The translations under genes and the position numbers were made by a program. The notes beneath the pieces were generated by a model that made no database searches, was not told the DNA's origin, and saw nothing but the letters and a program-made list of their open reading frames with translations. Positions 52,398-63,000 of a DNA stretch of 64,000 nt are shown here, piece after piece; the first letter of the stretch is position 1; each line of letters starts with the position of its first letter. The stretch is from contig CAZQNQ010000004.1 in the NCBI GenBank assembly GCA_964594985.1, positions 186,001 to 250,000 on the forward strand, given 5' to 3'. Source of the DNA: JADLHS01 sp964594985 (GTDB lineage: Bacteria; Verrucomicrobiota; Verrucomicrobiia; Limisphaerales; JADLHS01).

Positions 52398-52427
52398 GCC
52401 ACGGTTCACCATTAGGTGAACTGTGGC
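52398..52427 (+). terminator. Hairpin downstream of the EF-hand gene
   Basis: GCCACGGTTCACC and GGTGAACTGTGGC form a 13-base stem with one G-T pair and a 4-base loop, 18 bases after the stop of the EF-hand gene. The following CATTACTATTTT is only weakly T-rich, so termination is plausible but not certain. Confidence 0.55.
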
Positions 52428-52635
52428 ATTACTATTTTCGCCGTAATCAACACGCGGTTTGCTTCGCTTCACAGGCGGCCGGTCGGCCCGTCACCGCCCA
52501 CCGCTCGCAGACCAAAGCAACATCGCGCCACTTTTGTCTTCAAAAGCTGTCGCACCGCGGCTCTGATTGCCTATCGGACTTCGATGGGAAGGACTGTATT
52601 TGTCCAACCCGACCGTATATTCTCCCTCCCGTCAG

Positions 52636-54084
52636 ATGGAGTTTCATGAGATAAAACAAGCTCTTGAACTTCCTGCGGTAAGGCTATTACGAAGCCCCAA
52701 CGCCGGAATGATCCTCGGTTTTCTCCATCGCGCGTTCAAACGCTCGCCCCGGTCTGCGATACCGGAAGGAGAATTGCGTTCCTTACTGGAAGTTTATTTG
52801 GTGGAGTTGCGAGAGAGCGAGCCAGATGCTTTTCCTGATTCAGCGGCCAACTATCTTGCCATCTGGCGCAACGAACAGCATGGCTTTCTCCGGAGGTCGT
52901 ATGTGGATGGTCAACAAGAAGCCGTTTTTGAACTGACCTCCGGGACTGAAAAAACGTTTTTCTGGCTGGAGTCGCTCCGGGCGGTTGAATTCGTAGGAAC
53001 CGAATCGCGGCTAGCAAGCATCTTCACCGGACTGGAAGAAATTTTACGTTACGCATCCGATGATGCCGATGAGCGAATCCAGTTGTTGAGACAGGATGCG
53101 CAACGGATCCAGGCGGAAATTGACCGCATCCGAGCAACCGGAGCGGCAGAGAAGTATTCTCCCGTCAAGTTGAACGAACGTTATGCGCGAATTGTTACCA
53201 CAGCGCGGGAATTATTGAGTGATTTTCGCGCCGTGGAGGAAAACTTTCAGCACATCGCCAGAGAAATTGCCGAGCGTCACGTCCAGCCGGGCGTGACAAA
53301 AGGTTCGATTGTCGGCCACATGCTTGACTCGCACGACGCGCTCAAGCAATCGGCACAAGGGCAGAGCTTTTATGCGTTCCGAGAACTATTGCTTTCACCG
53401 GAGCGCCAGAATCGTTTTGACGATGCGATAGAAAAGGCCCAGCAACTTGGTGTGATTTCATCCGATCTCAAATCCAATCCTTTACTCACTCAACTTATCG
53501 GGCGATTGCTGTCTGAAGATGAAACCGTGCAGGCATCCACTCAACGAGTCTCAGCCAATCTTCGCCGCGTTCTTGATACGTCCAATCTCTCGGAGCAAAG
53601 GCAGATCGCCGAAACGATTCGCGACATCAAAGCCGCAGCGTTGCAAGCGCGAGAATCGCCGCCTGATAGCGATTGCTTCTTCGATTTGCAGGAACTGCCC
53701 GATGCTTACGCCGCGATGGGGCGAACTTTTTGGCAAGAGTCGAACCGGGTCACGGCAGTTGGGCCCGTTGAAGTCGCAAATGGAGAGCTTGGCTTGGATG
53801 AACTGCGTCGTTTTCGCAATCTTCCGCAAATCCGGCTGGGCGATTTGCGAAAAAATGTCGAGATGTGTTTGGAGCGGGATCAGACAGTGATTCTTGCAAC
53901 GGTGCTGGACGCCTTCCCGCCCAAGCACGGAATCATTGAAGTGCTGGGCTACATCATCGTCGCTTCACAAGAAGACCGGCATTACGTGGCCAATGACGAT
54001 TTTGTAGAAGTCGAGTTGCCATCGCAGGCAGGCAAACGCTGGCGCGTGCCGGCAGTATTATTTGGCAGGGGGGTGAAAAAATGA
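52636..54084 (+). CDS. jetA: Wadjet defence protein JetA (DUF3375)
   Basis: 482 residues from ATG 52636 (MEFHEIKQALELPAVRLLRS); an in-frame start further up would add 23 residues of poor quality. The DUF3375 pattern is seen in FLHRAFKRSPRSAIPEGELR, YLAIWRNEQHGFLRRSY, ERIQLLRQDAQRIQAEIDRI and the end RWRVPAVLFGRGVKK. JetA is the kleisin-like subunit of the MukBEF-related Wadjet complex that cuts circular plasmids. It overlaps JetB by four bases (ATGA). Length is close to the family norm. Confidence 0.9.
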   Translation: MEFHEIKQALELPAVRLLRSPNAGMILGFLHRAFKRSPRSAIPEGELRSLLEVYLVELRESEPDAFPDSAANYLAIWRNEQHGFLRRSYVDGQQEAVFELTSGTEKTFFWLESLRAVEFVGTESRLASIFTGLEEILRYASDDADERIQLLRQDAQRIQAEIDRIRATGAAEKYSPVKLNERYARIVTTARELLSDFRAVEENFQHIAREIAERHVQPGVTKGSIVGHMLDSHDALKQSAQGQSFYAFRELLLSPERQNRFDDAIEKAQQLGVISSDLKSNPLLTQLIGRLLSEDETVQASTQRVSANLRRVLDTSNLSEQRQIAETIRDIKAAALQARESPPDSDCFFDLQELPDAYAAMGRTFWQESNRVTAVGPVEVANGELGLDELRRFRNLPQIRLGDLRKNVEMCLERDQTVILATVLDAFPPKHGIIEVLGYIIVASQEDRHYVANDDFVEVELPSQAGKRWRVPAVLFGRGVKK

Positions 54085-54665
54085 GTTCAAGCGACACACC
54101 ATTTCGCGAAGTGGCTTTCGTCAAAGCGCGATTGTTCCGCGATCCGATGTATCGCGCGGATGACGTGGAGTTGTGGGCGGTGTTGCGAAGCAACTTGGAA
54201 GAAGTCCGGGGTTTCTTTCGTCAGGTCGGACAGGAAGTTATTTTTGATGAGGGGGAGGGTTATGCGTTCATCCGCCAGTTAGAACCGCAAGCGGAAGAGC
54301 GAGTTCCCCGTTTGGTTCAAAAACGTCCACTGAATTACGAAACGACACTATTGTTGGTTTTCCTTCGTGAAGAACTGGACCGCTTTGAGTCTTCAGGCAC
54401 GGACTCGACGCGATTGGTTCGCAGTCGAGAGCAATTGCGTTCACTCGTTGCGCCGTATTTGCGCGAGACGACCGACCGGGTGCGCGACCGCGACAAATTG
54501 GATGAAGCGATCAATCGGTTGGTAGGACTTGGATTTTTGCGCCGGCAGGGTTCTGGCGAAATTGAAGAATTTCAAGTGATGAGAATAGTGAAGGCCCGGT
54601 TTGGGCCGGGAGAATTGGAGTCGGTCAAAGAGCGTTTGATACGTTATGCCCAACCAGGAAATTGA
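54081..54665 (+). CDS. jetB: Wadjet defence protein JetB (DUF4194)
   Basis: 194 residues. DUF4194 features: LFRDPMYRADDVELWAVLR, FFRQVGQEVIFDEGEGYAF, RPLNYETTLLLVFLREELD and the winged-helix end DEAINRLVGLGFLRRQG. JetB is the MukE-like partner of JetA. It overlaps both neighbours, by four bases at the start and about 20 at the end, consistent with coupled translation. Normal length. Confidence 0.9.
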   Translation: MSSSDTPFREVAFVKARLFRDPMYRADDVELWAVLRSNLEEVRGFFRQVGQEVIFDEGEGYAFIRQLEPQAEERVPRLVQKRPLNYETTLLLVFLREELDRFESSGTDSTRLVRSREQLRSLVAPYLRETTDRVRDRDKLDEAINRLVGLGFLRRQGSGEIEEFQVMRIVKARFGPGELESVKERLIRYAQPGN

Positions 54666-56637
54666 TTTCCCGTCAACCAACGGTGAGAAATCGCTGCCAG
54701 GCTTCCGCCTGAAGCGGTTGGAAATTTTGAATTGGGGCACGTTTCACGGCAAGGTGCATATCCTTGCGCCGAATGGCCGGTGGTCATTGTTGGTGGGTGA
54801 AAATGGCAGTGGCAAATCCACCGCCGTGGATGCGTTGCGCACATTGCTAGTTTCACCCCGGTTGCTGCAAGGCAGCTACAATGATGCAGCACGCGATGTG
54901 ACGGAAAAACGTCGCTCTGATCGTTCACGCAAAAGCTATGTGCGAGGCGCATGGATGACGGCAAGCAAAGAAGACTCCGCCTCTGGAACAGTTCAGCATC
55001 TTCGCGAGCCGGGAGTCCAATCTGCCATGCTTGCCGTGTTCACGAACGAGCACACCGGGCGCTCTGTGACCTTGGCTCAAGTGCTGTGGGAACTAAATGA
55101 CAAAGTCGAAGAAATTTATGCCGTGGCCGACAGCGACAAAAATATTGCGACGCATATCGCTGGCGCGGACGAACTCCGAGACATTCGCCGTCGCCTCAAA
55201 ACAAATGGGTTCACCTCACCCACCTCCTACACAGCATACGCTGAACACTTCCGTCGTTTGCTCGGCATCCCTAGCGAGGCTGCAATGGAGGTTTTTAATC
55301 AAGCCATCGGCGTCAAAGAGGTCAGCGACCTTAACAAATTCATCCGCCAACACATGCTTGAGGGCAACGACGCCGTTGAATTCATTCGGGGAACGATCCG
55401 CCCGCACTACATCGAATTGGACGGATGCGACAAGGCCATCAAGACGGCTGAAAAGCAGATTGAAATGCTCACGCCGATTGCCGAGGCCCACGCCCGCATT
55501 GAACAGGCAAAGCTGGAGCGTGATGAACTTCAACAACTTTTTGATGCCACGCCTGTTTTCTTCGACTCCAAGCATCGAGATTTGTTGCGGCACGAAACCG
55601 AACAACAGCAGGCACGGCTGGAAAAACTAAACCAGACGAAATCCACGTTGGATGACGCACAGAAGTTTGATGGCGACCAACGCGACAATTTGAAACTTGC
55701 CCTGGCGCGGGATGAAACGGAAATTCGAATTCAAAAACTGGAGTTTCAAATCACCGAGGCAAACACACGCGCTAACGAACGGCTTACCAAGTATCGGAGC
55801 ATTCAGGCACAACTGACCTTTCTCAACAAGCCAGCACCGTTTGAGACGCAGGAGCAGTTTGAATCGCTGCGAGATCAAATGACAGCGCGGCGTGGGCTAG
55901 TCGAAGGCAATCGTGCCAGTGCCCGGCAAAAGGCAATCGACCTGGAAACAGACAAGCGCGCATTGGCTGAAAAACAGAAGGGCTTGGGACAAGAACTGAA
56001 GCATCTGCAAGATCAGAAGGCCAACATCCCGATGGAATTCGCAATGCTTCGGCAAGCGATATGCGCCGCTACCAAAATCCCGGCCGAGGATTTGCCCTTT
56101 GTTGGAGAATTGGTTCAGGTGCAGGATCAGTATCAAGAGTGGGCCGGTGTGATAGAAAAGATGATGCGTGGCTTCGGTATATCACTGGTTGTTCCCGAAT
56201 CGCGCTATGACGCCGTTTCTCGTTATGCGAACGGGCGGCGGCTTGTTGATCCGCAAATCTACTATTACGATTTCCTCGCCTTGGAATCGCGAGAAACTCG
56301 TTTCATGCGAGTTGGTAAAAGACCGCCGTTGCGCGGAACGGTGATTCAACTCGGGCAACGGAATTATCTTATCTATTGCAATGGCTACGTTCCTTATCTG
56401 AGAAGTTATCCAGGGAAACGTATCCCACGCCCTCTGGAAGTCATTGAACATCACGGCGATTCTCCAGCGGTAACGGTTTGCCAGGAAATTCTCGCCCTGA
56501 CCAAACTCAATTGGAATAGCTGCGCCTTTGGCAGTGGCATTCCCATCACCATCCGTTTCGCGCGTGATGTAGGGAAAATTCTTACCGAACTTCCGAAGGA
56601 CGTTCAACCTGGAACGAAATACAAATTCTACATGTAA
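54646..56637 (+). CDS. jetC: Truncated Wadjet JetC fused to an Argonaute PIWI C-terminus
   Basis: 663 residues. Residues 1 to about 520 are the N-terminal half of JetC, the SMC/MukB-like ATPase of Wadjet: Walker A GENGSGKST at 51-59, VEIYAVADSD region, NKFIRQHMLEGNDAVEFIRG, a coiled coil from about 290 to 450, and GFGISLVVPESRYDAVSRY. JetC is normally about 1,100 residues with the second ATPase half at the C-terminus; this is absent. From about residue 535 the sequence changes to PPLRGTVIQLGQRNYL, GYVPYLRSYPGKRIPRPLEV, ILALTKLNWNSCAF, PITIRFARDVGKILTEL and the end YKFYM, the pattern of the C-terminus of prokaryotic Argonaute (PIWI). The frame is continuous. No JetD follows. The ATPase cannot be complete, so the system is probably inactive, unless the chimera has a new role. 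Confidence 0.8.
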   Translation: MPNQEIDFPSTNGEKSLPGFRLKRLEILNWGTFHGKVHILAPNGRWSLLVGENGSGKSTAVDALRTLLVSPRLLQGSYNDAARDVTEKRRSDRSRKSYVRGAWMTASKEDSASGTVQHLREPGVQSAMLAVFTNEHTGRSVTLAQVLWELNDKVEEIYAVADSDKNIATHIAGADELRDIRRRLKTNGFTSPTSYTAYAEHFRRLLGIPSEAAMEVFNQAIGVKEVSDLNKFIRQHMLEGNDAVEFIRGTIRPHYIELDGCDKAIKTAEKQIEMLTPIAEAHARIEQAKLERDELQQLFDATPVFFDSKHRDLLRHETEQQQARLEKLNQTKSTLDDAQKFDGDQRDNLKLALARDETEIRIQKLEFQITEANTRANERLTKYRSIQAQLTFLNKPAPFETQEQFESLRDQMTARRGLVEGNRASARQKAIDLETDKRALAEKQKGLGQELKHLQDQKANIPMEFAMLRQAICAATKIPAEDLPFVGELVQVQDQYQEWAGVIEKMMRGFGISLVVPESRYDAVSRYANGRRLVDPQIYYYDFLALESRETRFMRVGKRPPLRGTVIQLGQRNYLIYCNGYVPYLRSYPGKRIPRPLEVIEHHGDSPAVTVCQEILALTKLNWNSCAFGSGIPITIRFARDVGKILTELPKDVQPGTKYKFYM

Positions 56638-56776
56638 CTTTCGTCTGCGGCTCGGCGGCGGGCGTTTCGCTCCGGCTTCGATTCACTAGACGTTTCTCTC
56701 CGCCTCCACTCCTCTTTCCCCGCTCTCCGACCACAGACCGAAGCAGCATTCTGAATCGTTGTCGGAGTGAGATTGG

Positions 56777-57484
56777 CTATTTGTCGGACGGACGAAACTC
56801 AGGTGGGGCGGGAATGATTTCGACCACACCGAGAAAATCGCCGATATTTCGAGGAGGCCATTCAGCAGGCACATCAGAGGATTTCGACATGAACCAGCCC
56901 GGAGAGATCAACTTCACATCCGCGACAGTGTAAGCATCGAGTTCCCCCCCTGACGGTTGGATTGTGAAGGTGTAGCGGCCCATGTTCCAAGGTTTGCGCT
57001 GCCGATGGACATACCAAAGAGATACATTCTTCAGAGTAACCACATTGCCTTTGACGTCCGCCACCATTCTTCGGCGATCTTCCTGCCACCCGGCCGGTGG
57101 CGTGTAAGCGTGTTGCTTAGCGCTGTCTTCCCATCTCAGAATGGCCGCAGGAATAAGGTCTGAGGCTGGTCGTGAATTTGTGATTTCGGCGAAGTAAAGT
57201 CGCCCGACAAATTCCGGGCCTCGTAGAAACACAAGTCCGGTAATAATTCCGACAAAAAACATCGCAGCCAGCGCGATAAGAATCGGCAGCCGAAACCGTT
57301 CACGCGTTACACGCGGCAAGATGAATCCAAAAATCGCTCCAGCAGCCACGCCGAGTGGACCGGTGATAAAGATGCCGAGCAGCGGTCCTTGATTGGCATC
57401 GGGAGTCACAACAATCGGGCCGAAGAATCCCGCCAGGAATCCCGCAGCTCCCATCAGCAGAACGGAGATGATGATGAAAGGCAT
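56777..57484 (-). CDS. Hypothetical membrane protein
   Basis: 235 residues from ATG 57484 (MPFIIISVLLMGAAGFLAG). Three membrane helices are likely in the first 100 residues (about 2-22, 35-58 and 67-90: GPLGVAAGAIFGFILP, LIALAAMFFVGIITGLVFL). The rest is a soluble domain with FAEITNSRPASDLIPAAIL, TLKNVSLWYVHRQRKPWN and an end rich in Pro (IIPAPPEFRPSDK). No family recognised. It follows the GH127 gene by about 80 bases on the same strand and converges with the JetC chimera. Confidence 0.65.
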   Translation of the reverse strand: MPFIIISVLLMGAAGFLAGFFGPIVVTPDANQGPLLGIFITGPLGVAAGAIFGFILPRVTRERFRLPILIALAAMFFVGIITGLVFLRGPEFVGRLYFAEITNSRPASDLIPAAILRWEDSAKQHAYTPPAGWQEDRRRMVADVKGNVVTLKNVSLWYVHRQRKPWNMGRYTFTIQPSGGELDAYTVADVKLISPGWFMSKSSDVPAEWPPRNIGDFLGVVEIIPAPPEFRPSDK

Positions 57485-57566
57485 GTTTGAAATCAGTTCT
57501 GTGTCGGTCGGGTCAAAGTTTTGAACGTGATGCCCTCGTTTCGCTGGGGGGTTAGTATCTTTGGTC

Positions 57567-59972
57567 TCAGTTTTCTGTCGAGATATTGCGGGTGATGCGC
57601 ACGCCAAAAACACCGCCGGCAAAGTTACCCGGGTGCGCTTGGAATTTCACCGTCACTTTACTTTTACCGCGCGTCAGTTCGACAGGTATCGGATAAATAG
57701 CGTCCCAGAATTGATTGGGGTGGTTAACACCCAGTGTTTGAGTGGCTAGCTTCTGGCCGTCAACCAGGATGTCGAACGTCCGCGGGCCGGTTTCGCTTCC
57801 CCAGTAGGTGCAAACAAGGGATGCAGGTTTTTCGCCTTCAACCTTCATTTCGTAAGAGAACCAGCCACCTTCACGGGCGTCACGCCATTTACGGTCGCTG
57901 AAATCGCCGGAAGAACTGTTTTCAGATTTGAAGCCGTGATCCACTTCGTTTTGTTGGAAACCCGGCGCAATGGCATCCACAACGGCTAATTCGGAGTTGC
58001 GCCGCACAGCCTCCGCCGCCTGCAATGAGGCTTCACGTTGCGTCCATTCGGTAGGCGTGAGCAACGGGAAATAAACCGCGTAATGTTCTTCGTAGATTCG
58101 ATAAAGTGGGACGAACGTCAGTTCTGTCGGCTTCAAAACGTTTGTGCTACGGAACTCGGCGAAGTTTGTCCCCATGGGTTTCAGGTGCGCGAGAAAATCG
58201 TTCCCGCTTTGCGCAACAACCGCGGGTAGCAATCCTGTGCTTTGGAGTTTGGCTTGAAGATGATCGTTGTAGCGCTTCTTGGCAGGGTCGGGTGTAGCTG
58301 GGTCAGTCGGCACAATGCCCGCCAGAACGATTGGGCCGTAAAGCGCAGCGACAATTTTGTCGTCTGAATATGGAAGCGATTCGAGGCGCAGGGACATGGG
58401 GAGACTTAGTTCAAGAGTGTCGCCGGTTTTCCAAATGCGATCGAAGGTAAAATAAGAATCTTGTGACGGACTGAGTGCTTGCGATGCGCCGTTGATTTTC
58501 ACAGCGGGTTGCGCACACCAAAACGGACGACGGAGTTTCAGCGTGAACTTGGCAGGTTGTTTGCCAGTCACCGTGAAGCGGATGGTTTCTTCCTCGGGAA
58601 ACCGGGTTTCCTGGCGGAGCGTGACGCCTTTCTCCTGCCAGTTAAGTTCGCTGGCGAGGAACAAGTTCACCCAAAGCGTGTCGGCTTGATGAAAGTAAAT
58701 CAATTCACCATAACGTGGGGGATTTTCCATGCCCGTCCCCACACAGCACCACCACGCGTTCTCCGGCGTGGAAAATACTTTCATCGCGACCGGGCTGGAC
58801 GAAAGAAAATAACCAAACTCACCGGGCTGCCTACCGAGATTGGCGAAGACATGATTGATCAGGGCGCGCTCGACGAAATCCATCTGCGCCGCCGCCGGAT
58901 TCCACGCGAACAGATGTCGCGCGAGCCGGAATAGGTTGTAGCTATTGCAGGTTTCAGAAGTTTGATCCGTCAACTTTTGCGGGAAGCTGGTGGGAATGAA
59001 AAAGTGTTCCCGTTCACCGTGTCCACCAGTGACGTAGGAGCGATTTGAGACAACGGTGTTCCAAAACGTCGCGACGGCTGTCTGACAATCCGTGTTGCCG
59101 GTGAGTTCGTATTCACGTGCGAGACCGACAATTTTCGGAATCTGTGTGTTGCCATGCAAGCCGTTGAGACGGTCTTCACCCTTGAACAGCGGCGCAAATA
59201 CTGTGTCGTGATGAAAATACTTCTTTGCCTGGTCGAGATAGCGACGGTCGCCTGTGGCAGCAGCGAGATCGGCGAATGACTCCAGCAAGCCACCATGTTC
59301 CGTGCGGAGGATTTGCTGAATCTGCGCGGGCGTCAGGCCGGAGAAAATGCCATCAAGCCAGTTCGCGAGTTTGATTTCAATCTGAAGCGCCTGCTGGTTG
59401 CCCGCATAGTGATAGGCGTCGTAGAGACCGGCGAAGATTTTATGCAGCGTGTAGTTTGGCACCCAATAATCATTCAAGCTGAATGCCTGCGCCTTGATCT
59501 GACCGGCCTGAAGTTCGCGATAAATCCGTTGCGGCATCGGTGCGACGTAACCATTCGTGTTTTTCTGCTGACACGCGGCAAGCTCCCCCACGATGTAATT
59601 CACCCGCTCCAGAAATCGGGAGTCGCCGGTTGCAGCGTAGGCGATGGACACCGCGGACAAATAATGACCGAGACCGTGCCCGTGAATTTCCCGCGCTTCC
59701 CAGCCACCGTAGCGTTTGCCTTTGGCGGGCAACCCGGCTTCTTCGCGAAATCCCGCGAGCAAGCGGTCTGCGTTTACAGAAAGTAAATAACGATTGTTCT
59801 GATCTTGCGCGTCCTTGAACGGCCCAGCCAGCAGCCTCACGTCCTGCAAAGCGAACGAAGTCGTTTTGAATGCAATAGCTGAGGGAACGTTGGTGGGGGC
59901 AGTTTCGTTGGCTCGCAAGTGAATAGAGCAGAGCACGCAAACCGCCAGAGTGAGGCGTTTGAAAATACGCAT
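57567..59972 (-). CDS. GH127 beta-L-arabinofuranosidase
   Basis: 801 residues from ATG 59972 (MRIFKRLTLAV), four codons after another ATG. Signal peptide ends near HLRANE. The (alpha/alpha)6 barrel of GH127 is recognised from FREEAGLPAKGKRYGGWEAR, GHGLGHYLSAVSIAYAATGD, TLHKIFAGLYDAYHYAGN and GLHGNTQIPKIVGLAREY. The catalytic and zinc-binding residues of the family (Glu, Cys, Cys-Cys) are in SETCNSYNLFRLAR and WWCCVGTGMENPPRYGE. Such enzymes remove beta-L-arabinofuranose from plant glycans. The C-terminal 150 residues form an extra beta-rich domain (REGGWFSYEMKVEGEKPASL). It lies about 35 bases after the second GH127 gene. Confidence 0.92.
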   Translation of the reverse strand: MRIFKRLTLAVCVLCSIHLRANETAPTNVPSAIAFKTTSFALQDVRLLAGPFKDAQDQNNRYLLSVNADRLLAGFREEAGLPAKGKRYGGWEAREIHGHGLGHYLSAVSIAYAATGDSRFLERVNYIVGELAACQQKNTNGYVAPMPQRIYRELQAGQIKAQAFSLNDYWVPNYTLHKIFAGLYDAYHYAGNQQALQIEIKLANWLDGIFSGLTPAQIQQILRTEHGGLLESFADLAAATGDRRYLDQAKKYFHHDTVFAPLFKGEDRLNGLHGNTQIPKIVGLAREYELTGNTDCQTAVATFWNTVVSNRSYVTGGHGEREHFFIPTSFPQKLTDQTSETCNSYNLFRLARHLFAWNPAAAQMDFVERALINHVFANLGRQPGEFGYFLSSSPVAMKVFSTPENAWWCCVGTGMENPPRYGELIYFHQADTLWVNLFLASELNWQEKGVTLRQETRFPEEETIRFTVTGKQPAKFTLKLRRPFWCAQPAVKINGASQALSPSQDSYFTFDRIWKTGDTLELSLPMSLRLESLPYSDDKIVAALYGPIVLAGIVPTDPATPDPAKKRYNDHLQAKLQSTGLLPAVVAQSGNDFLAHLKPMGTNFAEFRSTNVLKPTELTFVPLYRIYEEHYAVYFPLLTPTEWTQREASLQAAEAVRRNSELAVVDAIAPGFQQNEVDHGFKSENSSSGDFSDRKWRDAREGGWFSYEMKVEGEKPASLVCTYWGSETGPRTFDILVDGQKLATQTLGVNHPNQFWDAIYPIPVELTRGKSKVTVKFQAHPGNFAGGVFGVRITRNISTEN

Positions 59973-60007
59973 GTGATCAATCATAGGTTCGGAAATTTAA
60001 GTATGAT

Positions 60008-63000
60008 TCAAGGTCCTACTGTGATGCGGTAAAATTTTTGGTTACCCACCGCGCCCGCCGTGTGGGTGAAGTTGACGGTCGCATTGCTCCCGGCAACCGG
60101 GTTGCCATAATTCTGCCAGCTTCCCGTGTTTAAGTTGTCGCGGTATTGCAATTGGTAAGTGTGGCCGGAAAAACCGTAAATTGAGAGCTTGAAGTCGTTC
60201 ATATTGACGTTCATCGCATCAATCTTGATCAGACTGCGATCAAGCAGTGTGCCGTAATTTACAAACCCAACCGGCAGCGTCCCACTCCAGGTCATGACAT
60301 CAAGCGTGCCATTGTTGGTCAACGCGACGTTTGCGGCCAGGGTCGCATTGCCAACCAGACGCAAAACGCCATTCACGACAACACTGCCAGGGCCGGAAAT
60401 CGAACCTGCAAAGTTCGCATCCGGGTCGCCGTCGTTTCCAATAATTAACCGTCCGCCGTTCAATTGAATCGTTGCGCCAGAGATGCCGGAAACGGACGCG
60501 ACTTGTTGCGTTGTTCCCGCGAGATCAACCAGCGCACCAGCCCACAACTGCAAATCCGATTGAGCGCAGAAACCGCCGGTCGTGACATTCGTGGCAAACG
60601 TGCCGACGCCATTTGCGCCAAGCGTATGAAGTTGCTGGAGATCGCTGGCGGAGAGGGCGCGATTCCACAGGCGCACTTCGCTGTAGCTCGCGTTTGCGGT
60701 GGCGTCGCTACCGTATTCCGAGCGTCCAAGCCAAAAATTTGTATCGTTCAAAGATGTCGGTGTATTTGCAGTCTCAAGACTGCCCCGCGCAGCCCCGAGA
60801 TTCGTGTTGCCTGACGGTGCGGCATACCACGTCATGCGTGTGCTGCTGCCATTCCCTGCACCGGGTTCAATTGCCATCGCAATATGATATTCCGTGCCGA
60901 CTGTATAGGGGGCGACTGTGTTGTTCGCTGTGGCGGTGACAGAATCCTTCCATTCGATGCGATCTAATCCGATGTCTGTTCCCTGACTCCACGTCATGAA
61001 CAAATTTTCGCTGCTTGAAACGCCAACGTCAAAAATGCGCGCCCAACTTTTCGCGCTGACTTGCGTAGCCCAAAGTTCAATGGTCACGGGTGAATTGTCC
61101 TTCGGCAGCAAATTGCTGCCAAGCGAAACATAATCTGAAGAACTGCGAACGCCACCGGTAAGCGTGATGCTGTTCCCGTTCAATGAAGTGTTGTTGCCTC
61201 CAACATCAACAACGCTGGCGTTTGCACCGCCAACCGAGTCGTTCAAGTTGCCGCTGAAACTCCAGCGGTGTAGCAGCACTGCTTGGAATTGTGAAATCAT
61301 CTGAATCTTTCCGGCTTCGATTACAGTCGGCCCGCTGTTGCTTAAGGCGCGGCTCAATTGCATCGTGCCACTGCCGCGTTTGACGACGCCGCCCGCCCCG
61401 GAAATAGTGTTATTGACCACGAAAATATCCGCGCGATTGAATGCCAATGCCGCGCCTGCATCAAGCGTTACGCTGCTGTTGCCGATACTGCCCGCCGCGC
61501 CGCCATTGCCGAGTTGCAATTCGCCCGCGCCAATGCGGGTTGAACCGGTGTAGGTGCAATTCGAAAGCAGCGTCAGAGTGTGGCTGCCTTGTTTGTCCAA
61601 TGCGCCGATACCGTTGAGAACATTGCCAACCGTGAGATCGGCCGTAGCGGCCTTCCAAGTCCAGGCGAGGCCGCCGTTCAATTCAATGGGCAGGTTGATG
61701 CGTTGTTCATTGGCGGAATCATTCACCACATCGCCCGCAAGCAGGATGCTGTTTCCGTTCAGCACATAGCTTCCTGCGTCATCGGAAAAGCGGACGCCGT
61801 TGAGTTGTATGCCGGGAGTGAGGTCATTCGTTGTCGCGCCACCCGCCGCCAGACCGAATTCCACGACGCATTGATTGGTCGGGACGAAATTCCAGTTGCC
61901 CGCCAAGGACCAGTTCGGCGGGCTACTGCCGTCGGTCCAAACCGAAACTCCGGCAGGCGCGATCAGATTCCAATAAACTGCGTAGCGCTCATGATGAACA
62001 TCGAAAAAGGGTCGCAGTGAAACAAGGGCGGCGGCGTTGCTTCCAGCATAACCGGCCACAGCATTGAATGTGAGCGTATTGCTGTTGCCTTGCACCCAGT
62101 TGGCGGGGTCGTTCGCGTTGTCACCGATCAAGATGGGCGCGGCCACGGTCGGCACACTGGAATAATCCCATTGATCCTGTGCCTGATCCGAAGTGGGCAT
62201 TCCGTTCGTGCCAAGCGTTCCTGCCAGCAAAATTGGACCGTAGAACAGCGAGACCTGTGATACGTCGTCCATCGAATGATCCACGCGCAAATTTATTGGC
62301 AGCGTCAATTCAACAACGTCGCCGTTGCTCCAAGTGCGATTCAGTTCGAGATATGTTCCCGCTGGCGGCGCGAGCGGTTGCACCACGCCATTCAATTTCA
62401 CCGTAGGTGTAGCGGCAATCCACGACGGGATACGAATACGGACAATGGCGTTGGTCGGCTGCGCGCCGAGCATCGTAAACTTGACAGTGTTTGTGTTCGG
62501 AAAACCGGTTTCGAGCTTCACGGTTAGATTACGCTCGGCCCAACTCAGTTGCGACGGGATGAAGAGGTTGACCCAAAGCACATTTGTTTTATGAAAGTAG
62601 ATCGCTTCGTTATAGCGCGTCGGATTTTCGATGCCCGTTCCGGTGCAGCACCATGAGGAACCTTCCGGGCGGCAGTAGGTCTTAAAGTGTCCCGAATTCA
62701 TCGGGACAAAATAGGTTGTCATGCCGGCATTAGTTTCAAGCGAGCCGAGGATATGATTGTAGAGCGCATGCTCGTAGTAATCGGCGTATTCCACGGAGGG
62801 CTGCTGTTGGAACAACTGGCTCGTAAGCCGAAGCATGTTGTGAGTGTTGCAAGTTTCAGCGGTGTTCCAGGCAAGCGCGCTACCGCCCGGACCGGATTCC
62901 TTACCGGGCGTGCTGAAGTGTTCACCGTAACTATTGCCGCCGAGCACAAGCCAATGCTGACCCGTGACCAGATGCCAGAAATTGCTTGCAGCCGTGTAGA

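Noticed and set aside
56638..56776. Remaining part of JetC or a JetD gene after the chimera
   Set aside because: The 139 bases hold no coding frame that continues either protein.
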